DNA from: an uncultured Lachnospiraceae bacterium
GTDB taxonomy: Bacteria > Bacillota > Clostridia > Lachnospirales > Lachnospiraceae
Direction: 5' to 3'
DNA: 63,300 nucleotides
Assembly (NCBI GenBank): GCA_900316395.1
Contig: ONCT01000004.1
Location: 1-63,300, forward strand
The first letter of the stretch is position 1; each line of letters starts with the position of its first letter. Made by a program: the position numbers and the translations under genes. The notes beneath the pieces are model-generated. The model did no database searches and was not told the DNA's origin. It was given only the letters and a program-made list of their open reading frames with translations. Below, one piece after another: positions 52,873-61,628 of the stretch.

Positions 52873-54942
52873 TTATCCTTCCTGATAAAGCCTTCTATAT
52901 TCTTCTGAATTCTTAAGGAGTTCTTCGTGTGAACCTTCTGCTATTACCTTTCCACCAGACATTAAGAATAACTTGTTACAATTAATAACTGTTGATAATC
53001 TGTGTGCTATCATTATAAGTGTTTGCTTACCACGTAGATTCTCAATAGCAGACTGTACCTTGGCTTGCGTTACATTGTCAAGAGCCGAAGTAGCTTCGTC
53101 TAGCATTAGAATAGGGAAGTCTTTAAGCATACTTCTTGCAAGGGCAAGTCGTTGCCTCTGGCCACCGGACAGTGTTACGCCGCCTTCTCCAACAACTGTA
53201 TCATATCCATTAGGAAGAATCTTGATATCATCATGAATGCAGGCTAGCTTGCATACCTTGACAATCTCTTCTTCAGTAACATCGTGCTTAACGATTGCTA
53301 AGTTATCCCTAATACTCATATTGAATATATAAGGAGTCTGACTTACCATAGCAATATTGCTTCTGATAGAGTCCTGATCTAGTTGCGTTATATCATTATC
53401 ATCAATTAGAATTGAACCAGAGTCAGGGTCATATAGTTTTGTTATTAGCGACAATAGAGTACTCTTGCCACATCCGCTCTCTCCAACAAACGCTACGCTT
53501 TCTCCAGGGTGAATGTGAAGGCTTACATCGTCAAGAACAGGAACAGAACGCTCTCCAATTCGTTGATAAGCAAAGGAAACTGACTGTATCTTGATATCGC
53601 CTGTTACATTATCCAGATGAGTTGAACCGAACTCTTCCTTGCCATAATCTTTACCGCCTACAAGCTGATATATTCTTTCTGCTGATAAGTGAATATTGTA
53701 TATGGTATCGGTTATCTTTGTTATAGCATTAGCGCTTACATATACTCGGCCATTGTAGTTAAAGAGTGTTAGTGCAGTTGCTGGCTGCATTCCGAAGAAC
53801 ACCATAAGAAGCGCCAGGATTCCCATATATAAAAAGTCAGTAATACCTACAAATGAGCTTCGAAGCATAATATATTTCATTGACTTATTGCGCATATTGG
53901 TATTAGCGTCTACATTGTTGTTAATGCTAAGTCTGATGTTTTTAAGAAAACTTCCTTCGCTATGGAGGAGCTTAATGTCCCGGTGACCTTTTACCATTTC
54001 GCCTACAAATCCAGCCTGAGTTTCTGCTGTGGCCTTGACAATTCTGGCCTCGTTAGTAAGAGTCTTAGACTGGGAGATTTGGATAATGCAATATATACCG
54101 AATACAATCGCTTCGAATACGAACATTATAGGAGATATTACGAAGAATGCAATTAGCAGACTTATAACACGAAATAACTCGGTGGAGGACGCAAGGAGAG
54201 AATCAAAGTGATCTGCTAACTGGTCTGTATCGGATGTTAGTCTTTGAGTGAACACTCCGTGCCCCTTGTCTGTCATGAAGCCTGTTTTGATTCTAAGTAC
54301 ATTCTTGGTTGTCTCATATTGAATCTCTTTAATCATGGTTGCGAATGATTTTCTTAAGAGACGAGAAGCTCCCCAGGTTACGAAGGCTGACAGAAGAGCA
54401 TTTCCCATAATGAGGGCAGCAATTATAATAATCTTCTCAATCTGTGAGCCAGAATAAGCAACAATTATTGCTGCAGAAAGAAGAGGCTCAACAACTGCCA
54501 AAGCCATATTGACAAATCGAAGCACAATACCGCTGATAAGCGCCACCTTTTCTTTCATAAGATGCTTTTTTACAAAGACAAGAGCTTCCTTGTTGTCTTG
54601 TATAATTATTGAGGTGAAAATATATATGTTATAACCATTAACATATTTATACTCTGGATGTTTATCGAATATTTCAATGTTGCTGTATTTGAAGAAATCA
54701 CTGTTTTTCTCTATATAATCGCATTTTGCACCCTTGACCTTAAGAACAATCTCAACTTTGTTCCATTTGCGTTTTGTTTTTATTGTGAAATCAGTCTCTC
54801 CCTCTTCTCTATTGTATGCGTTCATTAAGTCCTCAATGAGTAGACGGTGCATTAGCAGTCGCTCCTTATCTACTTCATTTGTCTTAAGAAAAGCATCAAG
54901 CTCTTTTATAGTTATAGCAATTCTATCTTTTGTTAGTTTCAT
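52873..54942 (-). CDS. ABC exporter (fused permease-ATPase) with extra N-terminal domain
   Basis: 689 aa. Residues 1-115 are a soluble domain (HRLLIEDLMNAYNREE, KVEIVLKVKGAKCDYI) that is not part of usual exporters. It has a histidine-kinase-type ATPase N-box look, which is uncertain. Six membrane segments follow (about 130-420). The ATPase (about 455-689) has Walker A GESGCGKSTLLSL, signature LSGGQRQRLALARSML, Walker B PILMLDEATSALD and the His in IMIAHRLSTV. It exports a lipid, drug or peptide; substrate unknown. A different ABC gene's tail lies upstream on the other strand. Confidence 0.85.
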   Translation of the reverse strand: MKLTKDRIAITIKELDAFLKTNEVDKERLLMHRLLIEDLMNAYNREEGETDFTIKTKRKWNKVEIVLKVKGAKCDYIEKNSDFFKYSNIEIFDKHPEYKYVNGYNIYIFTSIIIQDNKEALVFVKKHLMKEKVALISGIVLRFVNMALAVVEPLLSAAIIVAYSGSQIEKIIIIAALIMGNALLSAFVTWGASRLLRKSFATMIKEIQYETTKNVLRIKTGFMTDKGHGVFTQRLTSDTDQLADHFDSLLASSTELFRVISLLIAFFVISPIMFVFEAIVFGIYCIIQISQSKTLTNEARIVKATAETQAGFVGEMVKGHRDIKLLHSEGSFLKNIRLSINNNVDANTNMRNKSMKYIMLRSSFVGITDFLYMGILALLMVFFGMQPATALTLFNYNGRVYVSANAITKITDTIYNIHLSAERIYQLVGGKDYGKEEFGSTHLDNVTGDIKIQSVSFAYQRIGERSVPVLDDVSLHIHPGESVAFVGESGCGKSTLLSLITKLYDPDSGSILIDDNDITQLDQDSIRSNIAMVSQTPYIFNMSIRDNLAIVKHDVTEEEIVKVCKLACIHDDIKILPNGYDTVVGEGGVTLSGGQRQRLALARSMLKDFPILMLDEATSALDNVTQAKVQSAIENLRGKQTLIMIAHRLSTVINCNKLFLMSGGKVIAEGSHEELLKNSEEYRRLYQEG

Positions 54943-55074
54943 GTTACTACCTCGCGATTTGTATGAACTAATTGTATAGATTATAGCATTTTACATACGG
55001 AAAATGAACAATATAGTATTTGATTGCAGAAATATCAAGACGATCTCATATTGTTGCGTTACATTCATATTCTC

Positions 55075-55227
55075 ATGATTATGGTTGCTCACAGACTATC
55101 TACTGTTGTAGATTTTGACAGAATTATAGTGCTAAGAGATGGCACTATAGTTGAAGAGGGTACATACTCTGATTTGATGGAGCAGGATGGATATTTTGCA
55201 GAGCTTGTAAGAAAACAGATGGCATAG
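55075..55227 (+). pseudogene. Relic of an ABC exporter ATPase C-terminus
   Basis: About 50 codons from 55075 give MVAHRLSTVVDFDRIIVLRDG, then a typical ending (EEGTYSDLMEQDG, ELVRKQMA, stop). This is the H-loop and tail of an exporter ATPase. The Walker and signature motifs are missing and the sequence before 55075 is not ABC-like. It is a different subfamily from the complete exporter at 52873-54942 and lies on the opposite strand. Confidence 0.85.
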
Positions 55228-55254
55228 CAATGCATGAATGTCCGTAGTGAGTAC

Positions 55255-55314
55255 GAGCTGTCATGCTACATTATGAGTTGTCATATTCTATTATTGGTTG
55301 TCATATTCCATTAT
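55255..55314. repeat. 20-nt tandem triplication across a stop codon
   Basis: Units at 55255-55274, 55275-55294 and 55295-55314, sharing GTTGTCATATTCYATTAT on the plus strand. Neighbouring units agree at 16-17 of 20 bases. The unit contains the last codons of the hydrolase on the minus strand (stop at 55291-55293), so its end has been duplicated beyond the stop. Confidence 0.85.
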
Positions 55315-55953
55315 AAGGTTGGCAATTTTAGTTGAATGAACAACGTAACTACTATGGGTTTCACCAGGAAGTTCCTTCATGGAGGAGCCCATTATATATT
55401 TACTAAGCTTCTTGGTATCTGATGGCTTAATCATATCATTAGAGCCCACAAGAATATGAGTTGGCACAGTTATTTGCTCTAGCTCACTTGTTTGTATATT
55501 CGGCTCCTTAAGCATCATTCCAATTAACGGGTCGAATCCGCTTTTCTTATAATCTCTCTTAATCTCAGATATGGCAGAATGCTTAAGTCCCTTAGGCGAG
55601 ATGTTAGTTCCGCTAATAATCAATTTAGAAATCAAATTACCTCTAAGAATTGCAACATATAATCCAATTATTCCGCCATCGCTAAATCCATATAAGATAG
55701 GCATCTTAATGTGGAGACTCAATATAAAGTTAATTACATCATAAGCCATGTCAACATAGTGATATTCTGAAGGCTTGGCAGATTCTCCCTGACCTCTTGA
55801 ATCAATAGCATAAACCGTATAATGCTCCTTAAGAAGCTCTATCGCCTCATCAAAAATCTCATGACTTTCCCCATTACCATGAAGCATAATAAGAGGCCTG
55901 CCCTCGCCTGTCACCTCATAATATAACACCTGTCCATCTAATTGGATATACAT
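55291..55953 (-). CDS. Alpha/beta hydrolase
   Basis: 220 aa from the ATG complement at 55953, which has GGAGGG 7 nt upstream; longer frames run through hairpin D and are not credible. LIMLHGNGESHEIFDE (oxyanion His-Gly), nucleophile Ser in YGFSDGGIIGLY, acid in VGSNDMIKPSDT and His in GETHSSYV. A lid region is short. Substrate not predictable. The 3' end lies in the 20-nt repeat. Confidence 0.85.
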   Translation of the reverse strand: MYIQLDGQVLYYEVTGEGRPLIMLHGNGESHEIFDEAIELLKEHYTVYAIDSRGQGESAKPSEYHYVDMAYDVINFILSLHIKMPILYGFSDGGIIGLYVAILRGNLISKLIISGTNISPKGLKHSAISEIKRDYKKSGFDPLIGMMLKEPNIQTSELEQITVPTHILVGSNDMIKPSDTKKLSKYIMGSSMKELPGETHSSYVVHSTKIANLIMEYDNQ

Positions 55954-55981
55954 ACAGCATCCCTCCGGTAATATTTGTAAC

Positions 55982-56061
55982 TTACAATGTCGAAGCAGCC
56001 AAAGGCCTGCGACTCGATTTTCTTTATGAGAGTGCAGGTCTTTGGTGCTTTGACATTGTAA
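55982..56061 (+). ncRNA. Loop-conserved hairpin element, copy D
   Basis: Outer arms TTACAATGTCGAAGCA (55982-55997) and TGCTTTGACATTGTAA (56046-56061) pair over 16 positions with one G-T. After a bulged G, CCAAAGGCCTGC pairs with GCAGGTCTTTGG (one G-T). The loop contains CTCGATTTTCTTTATGAG. It lies between the divergent hydrolase and MFS genes, just upstream of the MFS promoter. Confidence 0.8.
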
Positions 56062-56099
56062 TTGTACTTTAGATATTGGATAGATACAAGTATATTTTA

Positions 56100-56128
56100 T
56101 TGCCTTATATTTTAATAAATGATACAAT
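56100..56128 (+). promoter_or_regulatory. Promoter of the MFS transporter gene
   Basis: TTGCCT (56100-56105), a 17-bp spacer and TACAAT (56123-56128). Confidence 0.6.
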
Positions 56129-56133
56129 TATTC

Positions 56134-56172
56134 TGTATGAAAAGGCAATTTTGATTATGCCTGTTTCATACA
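56134..56172. promoter_or_regulatory. Candidate operator or hairpin at the MFS transcription start
   Basis: TGTATGAAAaGGCA (56134-56147) pairs with TGCCtgTTTCATACA (56158-56172). It begins about six bases after the -10, where LacI- or TetR-type repressors often bind. It could equally act as an RNA hairpin. No regulator gene is adjacent. Confidence 0.55.
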
Positions 56173-56204
56173 AATAATATGTTTTATGTTTGGGGGAAAA
56201 TAAT

Positions 56205-57554
56205 ATGAAACTTAAGATTGGGCAAACTATTAGAGTTGGATTTGCATTTCTGTCAATTTGTGCATTCTGGCAAATGTATAACGGAATCATTCCATTGATT
56301 CTGAAGAATACATTTAACATGAATGAGACAATCACTGGTGTTATCATGGCAGCGGATAATGTGTTGGCATTATTCTTACTTCCATTATTTGGTGGCATCT
56401 CTGATAAATGTAAATCTAAGATGGGTCGAAGAAAACCATTTATTCTATTCGGTACAATTGCTGCTATTGGATTAATGCTCTTATTACCATTAGTAGACAA
56501 TAGTTATTTCGACAATCCATCGCTTGGTAAAGAGATTCTATTCGTAGCTATCTTAGGTGCGTTACTTGTTGCAATGGGAACATATCGTTCACCTGCAGTA
56601 GCATTAATGCCAGATGTAACACCTAAGCCACTTAGAAGTCAGGGAAATGCTATTATTAACCTGATGGGTGCTATTGGTGGTGTGCTTTATCTTGGAATTT
56701 CTACAGTACTATATAACTCTAAGAGAGTTGCTGGACTCGAGCATGTAGACTATTTCTTGCTATTTGCAATAGTTGCAGGAATCATGCTTGTTGGTATGTT
56801 GATTGTAATGATTACAGTTAACGAGGTTAAGTTGTCTAATGAAGTCAAGGAGCTTGAGAAGGAACATCCTGAGTGGGACCTTACAGTAGATGATGGCTCT
56901 GGTAATGCCAAGCTGCCACCAGAGGTTAAGAAGTCTCTTGCATTCGTTCTTATCTCAGTTGCTCTATGGTTTATTGCTTATAACGCTTTAGAGACATGGT
57001 TTACAACATTTGCAAGTGTAAAATGGGATATGGCACTTGGTGATGCTAACCTATTCCTTACAATTGCAACAGTCGGTGCTATTGTATGTTATATTCCATC
57101 AGGAATTATCGCCGGTAAGATTGGTAGAAAGAAGACAATTCTTATTGGCGTTGCACTGATGACCATATGCTTCGTAACTGCATTTATATTCACACTTTCA
57201 TTCTCTGGAGAATTCCAGATGGCAGAGAAGATATTCTTCTATGTTTTACTTGCACTAATCGGAGCAGGCTGGGGATTCATTAACGTTAACAGCTTGCCTA
57301 TGGTTATTGAAATGTGTAAGGGAAGTGATGTTGGTAAGTTCACAGGATACTACTATACATTCAGTATGGCTGCACAGATTGTAACACCTATTATCTGTGG
57401 TGCATTACTTAGATATATATCTTACGATGTATTCTTCCCATATGCGTTTGTATTCATGGGATTAGCATTTGTTACAATGCTATTCGTTAAGCATGGTGAC
57501 AGCAAGAACATCGAAGTTAAGAAGGGCTTAGAAGCTTTCGAGGATATGGACTAA
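56205..57554 (+). CDS. MFS / SLC45-like sugar transporter
   Basis: 449 aa from the ATG at 56205 (GGGGGA 7 nt upstream; TTG 56190 is less likely). Twelve predicted membrane segments. The MFS loop 2-3 motif is GGISDKCKSKMGRRKPFI; a second form, GKIGRKK, is in the second half. The N-terminus FAFLSICAFWQMYNGIIPLIL is typical of SLC45/GPH-like oligosaccharide carriers. Sugar is unknown. The alpha/beta hydrolase gene follows at 45 nt. Confidence 0.85.
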   Translation: MKLKIGQTIRVGFAFLSICAFWQMYNGIIPLILKNTFNMNETITGVIMAADNVLALFLLPLFGGISDKCKSKMGRRKPFILFGTIAAIGLMLLLPLVDNSYFDNPSLGKEILFVAILGALLVAMGTYRSPAVALMPDVTPKPLRSQGNAIINLMGAIGGVLYLGISTVLYNSKRVAGLEHVDYFLLFAIVAGIMLVGMLIVMITVNEVKLSNEVKELEKEHPEWDLTVDDGSGNAKLPPEVKKSLAFVLISVALWFIAYNALETWFTTFASVKWDMALGDANLFLTIATVGAIVCYIPSGIIAGKIGRKKTILIGVALMTICFVTAFIFTLSFSGEFQMAEKIFFYVLLALIGAGWGFINVNSLPMVIEMCKGSDVGKFTGYYYTFSMAAQIVTPIICGALLRYISYDVFFPYAFVFMGLAFVTMLFVKHGDSKNIEVKKGLEAFEDMD

Positions 57555-57599
57555 GCGAGCCTCCTTGTGAAAAAAGCAGTTGATTATTGGGGGTAGTAT

Positions 57600-58580
57600 A
57601 TGCGTGATGACATTGCATCTATTATAATTAACGAAGAAGATTTTAGGGATGTGGCTGAGAATACAATTGAGCCTTGGGTTGAGAAGGATTTTACTAAGGG
57701 CAAATTCACAAGCTACGATGGTACAAAATTAGCATATTATTACAATATAAATCCTGATGAGAAGGCATCAATTGTTATGTGCCATGGAATGGGAGAGTTC
57801 TTCCCGAAATACTATGAGATGGCATATTATTTCTATAACATGGGATACTCTGTGTTCTTTATTGAGCACAGAGGATTTGGCTTCTCTGACAGGGCGGTTG
57901 AGCAGCTTGACCATATATATGTAAAGGATTATTCAGAATACGTTGACGACTTTCGTGAATATATGGATAAGATTGTAACGAAGGAGTCTAACACTAAGAA
58001 TTACATACTTTTCGCTCATTCCATGGGTGGTTGTATTGGTACACTATTCTTAGAGGAATATCCTGAGTATTTCAAGGCGGCTATTCTTAATTCTCCAATG
58101 CACAAGATGAATCTTGGTCAGTTCAAGCCTTGGCAAGTTAAGATTATATGTGGCCTTGCTACCACATTTGGTAAGGGTAATGATGTTGTGCCAGGCCAGC
58201 GAGAATTTGATGGGGTAAATGTGTGGGAGAAGAGCTCTTCCATATCTAAAGCCAGATATGATTACCAATTCGACAAGAGATTAGCTGTTCCAGAATATAC
58301 TACTTATGCTGGAACACACGCTTGGACCAGGGCATCTCTTAAGGCGGCTAATAAGTGCCTTGCCAACGCAGGCAAGATTAAGATACCAGTGTTACTGTGT
58401 GAAGCAGGTCTTGACACTTTGGTTGATAATGATGGCCATACTTCATTTGTGGCGGCCACTGATAATACTACGCTTAGAGCATTTCCGGAGAGTAAGCATG
58501 AGATATTCAATGCGACTCCTGAGATTAGAGAGGAATACCTCAATGTAGTATTTGACTATATTGATTCTGTCCTAAAATAA
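57600..58580 (+). CDS. Alpha/beta hydrolase (monoacylglycerol lipase / lysophospholipase-like)
   Basis: 326 aa; TTGGGGGTAG precedes the ATG. Ser in LFAHSMGGCIGTLF, acid in AGLDTLVDNDGH, and His in ESKHEIFNAT. The HGMGEFFPKYYEMAYYF region and FIEHRGFGFSD are typical of Hydrolase_4 (PldB/YtpA). It probably cleaves lysophospholipid or monoglyceride in the cytoplasm (no signal peptide). Confidence 0.88.
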   Translation: MRDDIASIIINEEDFRDVAENTIEPWVEKDFTKGKFTSYDGTKLAYYYNINPDEKASIVMCHGMGEFFPKYYEMAYYFYNMGYSVFFIEHRGFGFSDRAVEQLDHIYVKDYSEYVDDFREYMDKIVTKESNTKNYILFAHSMGGCIGTLFLEEYPEYFKAAILNSPMHKMNLGQFKPWQVKIICGLATTFGKGNDVVPGQREFDGVNVWEKSSSISKARYDYQFDKRLAVPEYTTYAGTHAWTRASLKAANKCLANAGKIKIPVLLCEAGLDTLVDNDGHTSFVAATDNTTLRAFPESKHEIFNATPEIREEYLNVVFDYIDSVLK

Positions 58581-58612
58581 GGACAAGACTTGGAGAAAGA
58601 AAGGGTTACAAA

Positions 58613-60142
58613 ATGTCTAATAACGATTTTAGGGAAGTAGATGACGACGGCAAAGAGGTTGTCACAGGAGATGTTGTAGAGACTGATACTTCCGAGGTAG
58701 AGCCTAAGGACAATACTAATGAAGAGAACAAGGGCGATAAGGAAGATGGCTATGAGAATCTATGCTTTATATGTCATAGAACTGAAAGTCAGGCAGGCCC
58801 AATGATTAATATTGGAAGTGGTGTACACATTTGTAATGAATGTATGCAACGCACATTTGACTCTATGAATAACTTCAACAATACTACCGAGAATACAGGT
58901 GGTGCATTTGACTTCAGCAAGATGCCTAATATTGGCATGATTAATCTTGCTGATTTTGGCATGCCTAATTCTCAGAAGATTAAGAAGAAAAAGCCTAAGA
59001 CTAAGACCAAGGCAGAGGGCGATGAGAATAAAGAAGGCGAAGATGAAGGACCAGTTATCGATATCAAGAATATTCTTCCACCACATGAGATTAAGGCTCG
59101 TTTAGATGAATATGTTGTGGGACAGGAGCATGCTAAGAAGGTTATGTCTGTTGCTGTATATAATCACTATAAGAGAGTTGCCAAGGACCAGGATGATGAT
59201 ATAGAAATTGAGAAGTCTAATATGCTTATGATTGGACCTACTGGTTCTGGTAAGACATATCTTGTTAAGACCCTTGCAAGACTTCTTGATGTGCCTCTTG
59301 CAATTACTGATGCTACATCACTTACAGAGGCTGGGTATATCGGTGATGATATTGAATCTGTTGTGTCTAAGCTGTTGTCAGCTGCTGACAATGATGTGGA
59401 GAAGGCAGAGTGCGGAATAATATTTATCGATGAGATAGATAAGCTTGCCAAGAAGAAAAATGCTAATCAAAGAGATGTTAGTGGTGAGTCAGTTCAGCAG
59501 GGAATGCTAAAGCTTCTAGAAGGAGCTGAGGTAGAGGTTCCTGTTGGGGCAAGCAGTAAGAATGCAATGGTTCCAATGACAACAATCGATACGAAGAATA
59601 TATTGTTTATCTGTGGTGGAGCCTTCCCTGATCTTGACAAGATTGTTGCTGAGAGGCTTAATAAGTCAAGCGCAATGGGATTTACAGGAGAGCTTAGGGA
59701 CAAATACGATAAGGATAAGGACATCCTTATGAAGACAACTACAGAGGACCTTAAAACATTTGGTATGATTCCTGAATTCTTAGGACGTCTTCCAATTCTA
59801 TTTGCCACACAGGCATTAGATGAGGATATGCTTGTTCGTATATTGAAGGAGCCTAAGAATGCAATCCTTAAGCAATATCAGAAGCTGTTAGCACTTGATG
59901 AAGTGGACCTAAGATTTACTGATGGTGCCCTTCGTGCAATTGCGAAGAAGGCTATGGACAGAGACTTAGGTGCTAGAGCCTTAAGAGCTATTATTGAGGA
60001 ATTTATGCTTGATATTATGTATGAGATTCCGAAGGATGACAATATAGGTGCAGTAGAGATTACTGAAGAATACATAAGTGGCAATGGTGGCCCGTCTATT
60101 ACAATGAGAGGCTCGGCTGCCATAGAGGATAAGAGCAAGTAA
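58613..60142 (+). CDS. clpX: ATP-dependent Clp protease ATP-binding subunit ClpX
   Basis: 509 aa, longer than the usual ~420 because of an acidic N-terminal extension (1-45) and a Lys-rich linker (about 122-145). The zinc finger CFICHRTESQAGP ... ICNEC is at 50-80. Walker A GPTGSGKTYLVKTLA, the pore loop in TEAGYIGDDIES, Walker B CGIIFIDEIDKLA and the ClpP-docking region are seen. It unfolds substrates for ClpP, which is not encoded here. Confidence 0.95.
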   Translation: MSNNDFREVDDDGKEVVTGDVVETDTSEVEPKDNTNEENKGDKEDGYENLCFICHRTESQAGPMINIGSGVHICNECMQRTFDSMNNFNNTTENTGGAFDFSKMPNIGMINLADFGMPNSQKIKKKKPKTKTKAEGDENKEGEDEGPVIDIKNILPPHEIKARLDEYVVGQEHAKKVMSVAVYNHYKRVAKDQDDDIEIEKSNMLMIGPTGSGKTYLVKTLARLLDVPLAITDATSLTEAGYIGDDIESVVSKLLSAADNDVEKAECGIIFIDEIDKLAKKKNANQRDVSGESVQQGMLKLLEGAEVEVPVGASSKNAMVPMTTIDTKNILFICGGAFPDLDKIVAERLNKSSAMGFTGELRDKYDKDKDILMKTTTEDLKTFGMIPEFLGRLPILFATQALDEDMLVRILKEPKNAILKQYQKLLALDEVDLRFTDGALRAIAKKAMDRDLGARALRAIIEEFMLDIMYEIPKDDNIGAVEITEEYISGNGGPSITMRGSAAIEDKSK

Positions 60143-60182
60143 CGTATATTTACTAGTTGAGTGTATTGCAGAGGAAAAGCGT

Positions 60183-61619
60183 ATGAGATATGTATTAATC
60201 GAGCAGGTTCAACCAGGGATGGAGTCAACTGGCAGCCTATATGATTACTATGGTTCTGTCATTATTTCTCCCAAGACAAAATTGACCGAGGAAGATATCC
60301 AGCGAATCAAGGAATTCGGATATCATGGTATATATATTAATGACAGGTTATCTGAGGACATAGATGTAGAGGATGTAATATCGCCTACTCTTAGAGCAGA
60401 GGGCTTATCATGTGTTAGAGCGAGGGATATCGATGGTTGCAAGAAGGTGGCGCAGCGCATCGTTGATCAGATTGCGTCTAGAAGTGAAGTGTCCCTTGAT
60501 GTAACAGACCTTAGAACCTATGATAATTTTACATATTCTCATTCTGTAAATGTTGCAGTATATGCCTGCGTCATTGGAATAGGACTTCATTATGATGAGT
60601 CCTCCTTGAAAATGCTTGTTACTGCAGCCTTACTTCATGACTTAGGCAAGCTGTCAATTCCAGAGGATATAATCAATAAGCCAGGAAGATTAACTAAGGA
60701 TGAATACAACCTTATGAGGAAGCATCCTGTGCTTTCTTATGAGTTAATTAAGGATGACCCTAAGATTCCTAAGGATGTTAAGGAAGCGGTTCTATCTCAT
60801 CATGAGAATGAGGATGGAACAGGCTATCCTAATGGTGCAAGAGGTGAGAGCCAGTCTGATTTCACTAAGATATTACATGTGGCAGATGTGTATGATGCAC
60901 TTGTGTCTGAGCGCCCATATAAGAAGCCATATTCTTCTTATGAGGCAGCAGAGTATATGATGGGTGGCTGTGGCATATTATTTAATCAGAGAATGGTTGA
61001 AGCGCTACTTGACTTCGTATCACTTTATCCTAAGGGAACAGAGGTGACGCTCTCTGATGGCAGGACAGGTATTATTGTTGAGAATTCGGGCTTTAATAAT
61101 CTAAGACCTGTTGTCAGACTTCTTAATGGTTCTACAATTGACTTAACTCTTAAGCGTAACTTAAGTCTTACCATTATCAATTCTAACGAAATCTCAGGCA
61201 AAAGCCTAGTTGCTGACGAACAGAAGCGTAAGGCTATGGTAGATAGCGTACACAAGAAGCTTATTATGCTTATTGATGACGAGATGAGTCATCTTAACAT
61301 ACTTGGATTAATACTAGAAGAGCAATATATGATAGTAGCATTTAGAAATGGTAGAGATGCTATTAATTACATTTTAGAGAAGAACAAACCAGACTTAATT
61401 ATCTGCGATTTAGAGATGCCGATTATGACAGGAGAAGAGACTATTGAAGAGGTCAATGAGATGACAAGTTACGGCATTCCTGTTATGTTTGTTGCAGATG
61501 AGATTGATGAGAGAACTACATTTGCCATTGCAGAATACAAGGCAAGAGGTTATCTTTTAAGACCTTACAATACAACCTACATTAAGACGGAGGTTGCTAA
61601 GGTCTTCGCTGGTCAGTAG
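60183..61619 (+). CDS. HD-GYP domain protein with C-terminal receiver
   Basis: 478 aa. An N-terminal DUF3391-like part (1-75) is followed by HD-GYP (about 110-270): HSVNVAVYACVIGI, LLHDLGKLSIPEDIINKPG, HHENEDGTGYPNG and DVYDALVSERPYK. HD-GYP enzymes degrade c-di-GMP. A PilZ-less linker (about 280-355) leads to a receiver domain (360-475) with phospho-Asp in IICDLEMPIMTGEE. The usual Thr (FVADE) and Lys (LLRPY) are replaced by Ala and Arg, so the receiver looks degenerate. The receiver is normally N-terminal; here it is last. Confidence 0.88.
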   Translation: MRYVLIEQVQPGMESTGSLYDYYGSVIISPKTKLTEEDIQRIKEFGYHGIYINDRLSEDIDVEDVISPTLRAEGLSCVRARDIDGCKKVAQRIVDQIASRSEVSLDVTDLRTYDNFTYSHSVNVAVYACVIGIGLHYDESSLKMLVTAALLHDLGKLSIPEDIINKPGRLTKDEYNLMRKHPVLSYELIKDDPKIPKDVKEAVLSHHENEDGTGYPNGARGESQSDFTKILHVADVYDALVSERPYKKPYSSYEAAEYMMGGCGILFNQRMVEALLDFVSLYPKGTEVTLSDGRTGIIVENSGFNNLRPVVRLLNGSTIDLTLKRNLSLTIINSNEISGKSLVADEQKRKAMVDSVHKKLIMLIDDEMSHLNILGLILEEQYMIVAFRNGRDAINYILEKNKPDLIICDLEMPIMTGEETIEEVNEMTSYGIPVMFVADEIDERTTFAIAEYKARGYLLRPYNTTYIKTEVAKVFAGQ

Positions 61620-61628
61620 AGGAAACAT

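Noticed and set aside
55024..55227. Functional small ABC protein
   Set aside because: No Walker A, signature or Walker B; only the H-loop and tail remain, so it is a relic.
55954..56127. 58-residue extension of the minus-strand hydrolase
   Set aside because: It would translate hairpin element D; ATG at 55953 has a strong GGAGGG site.
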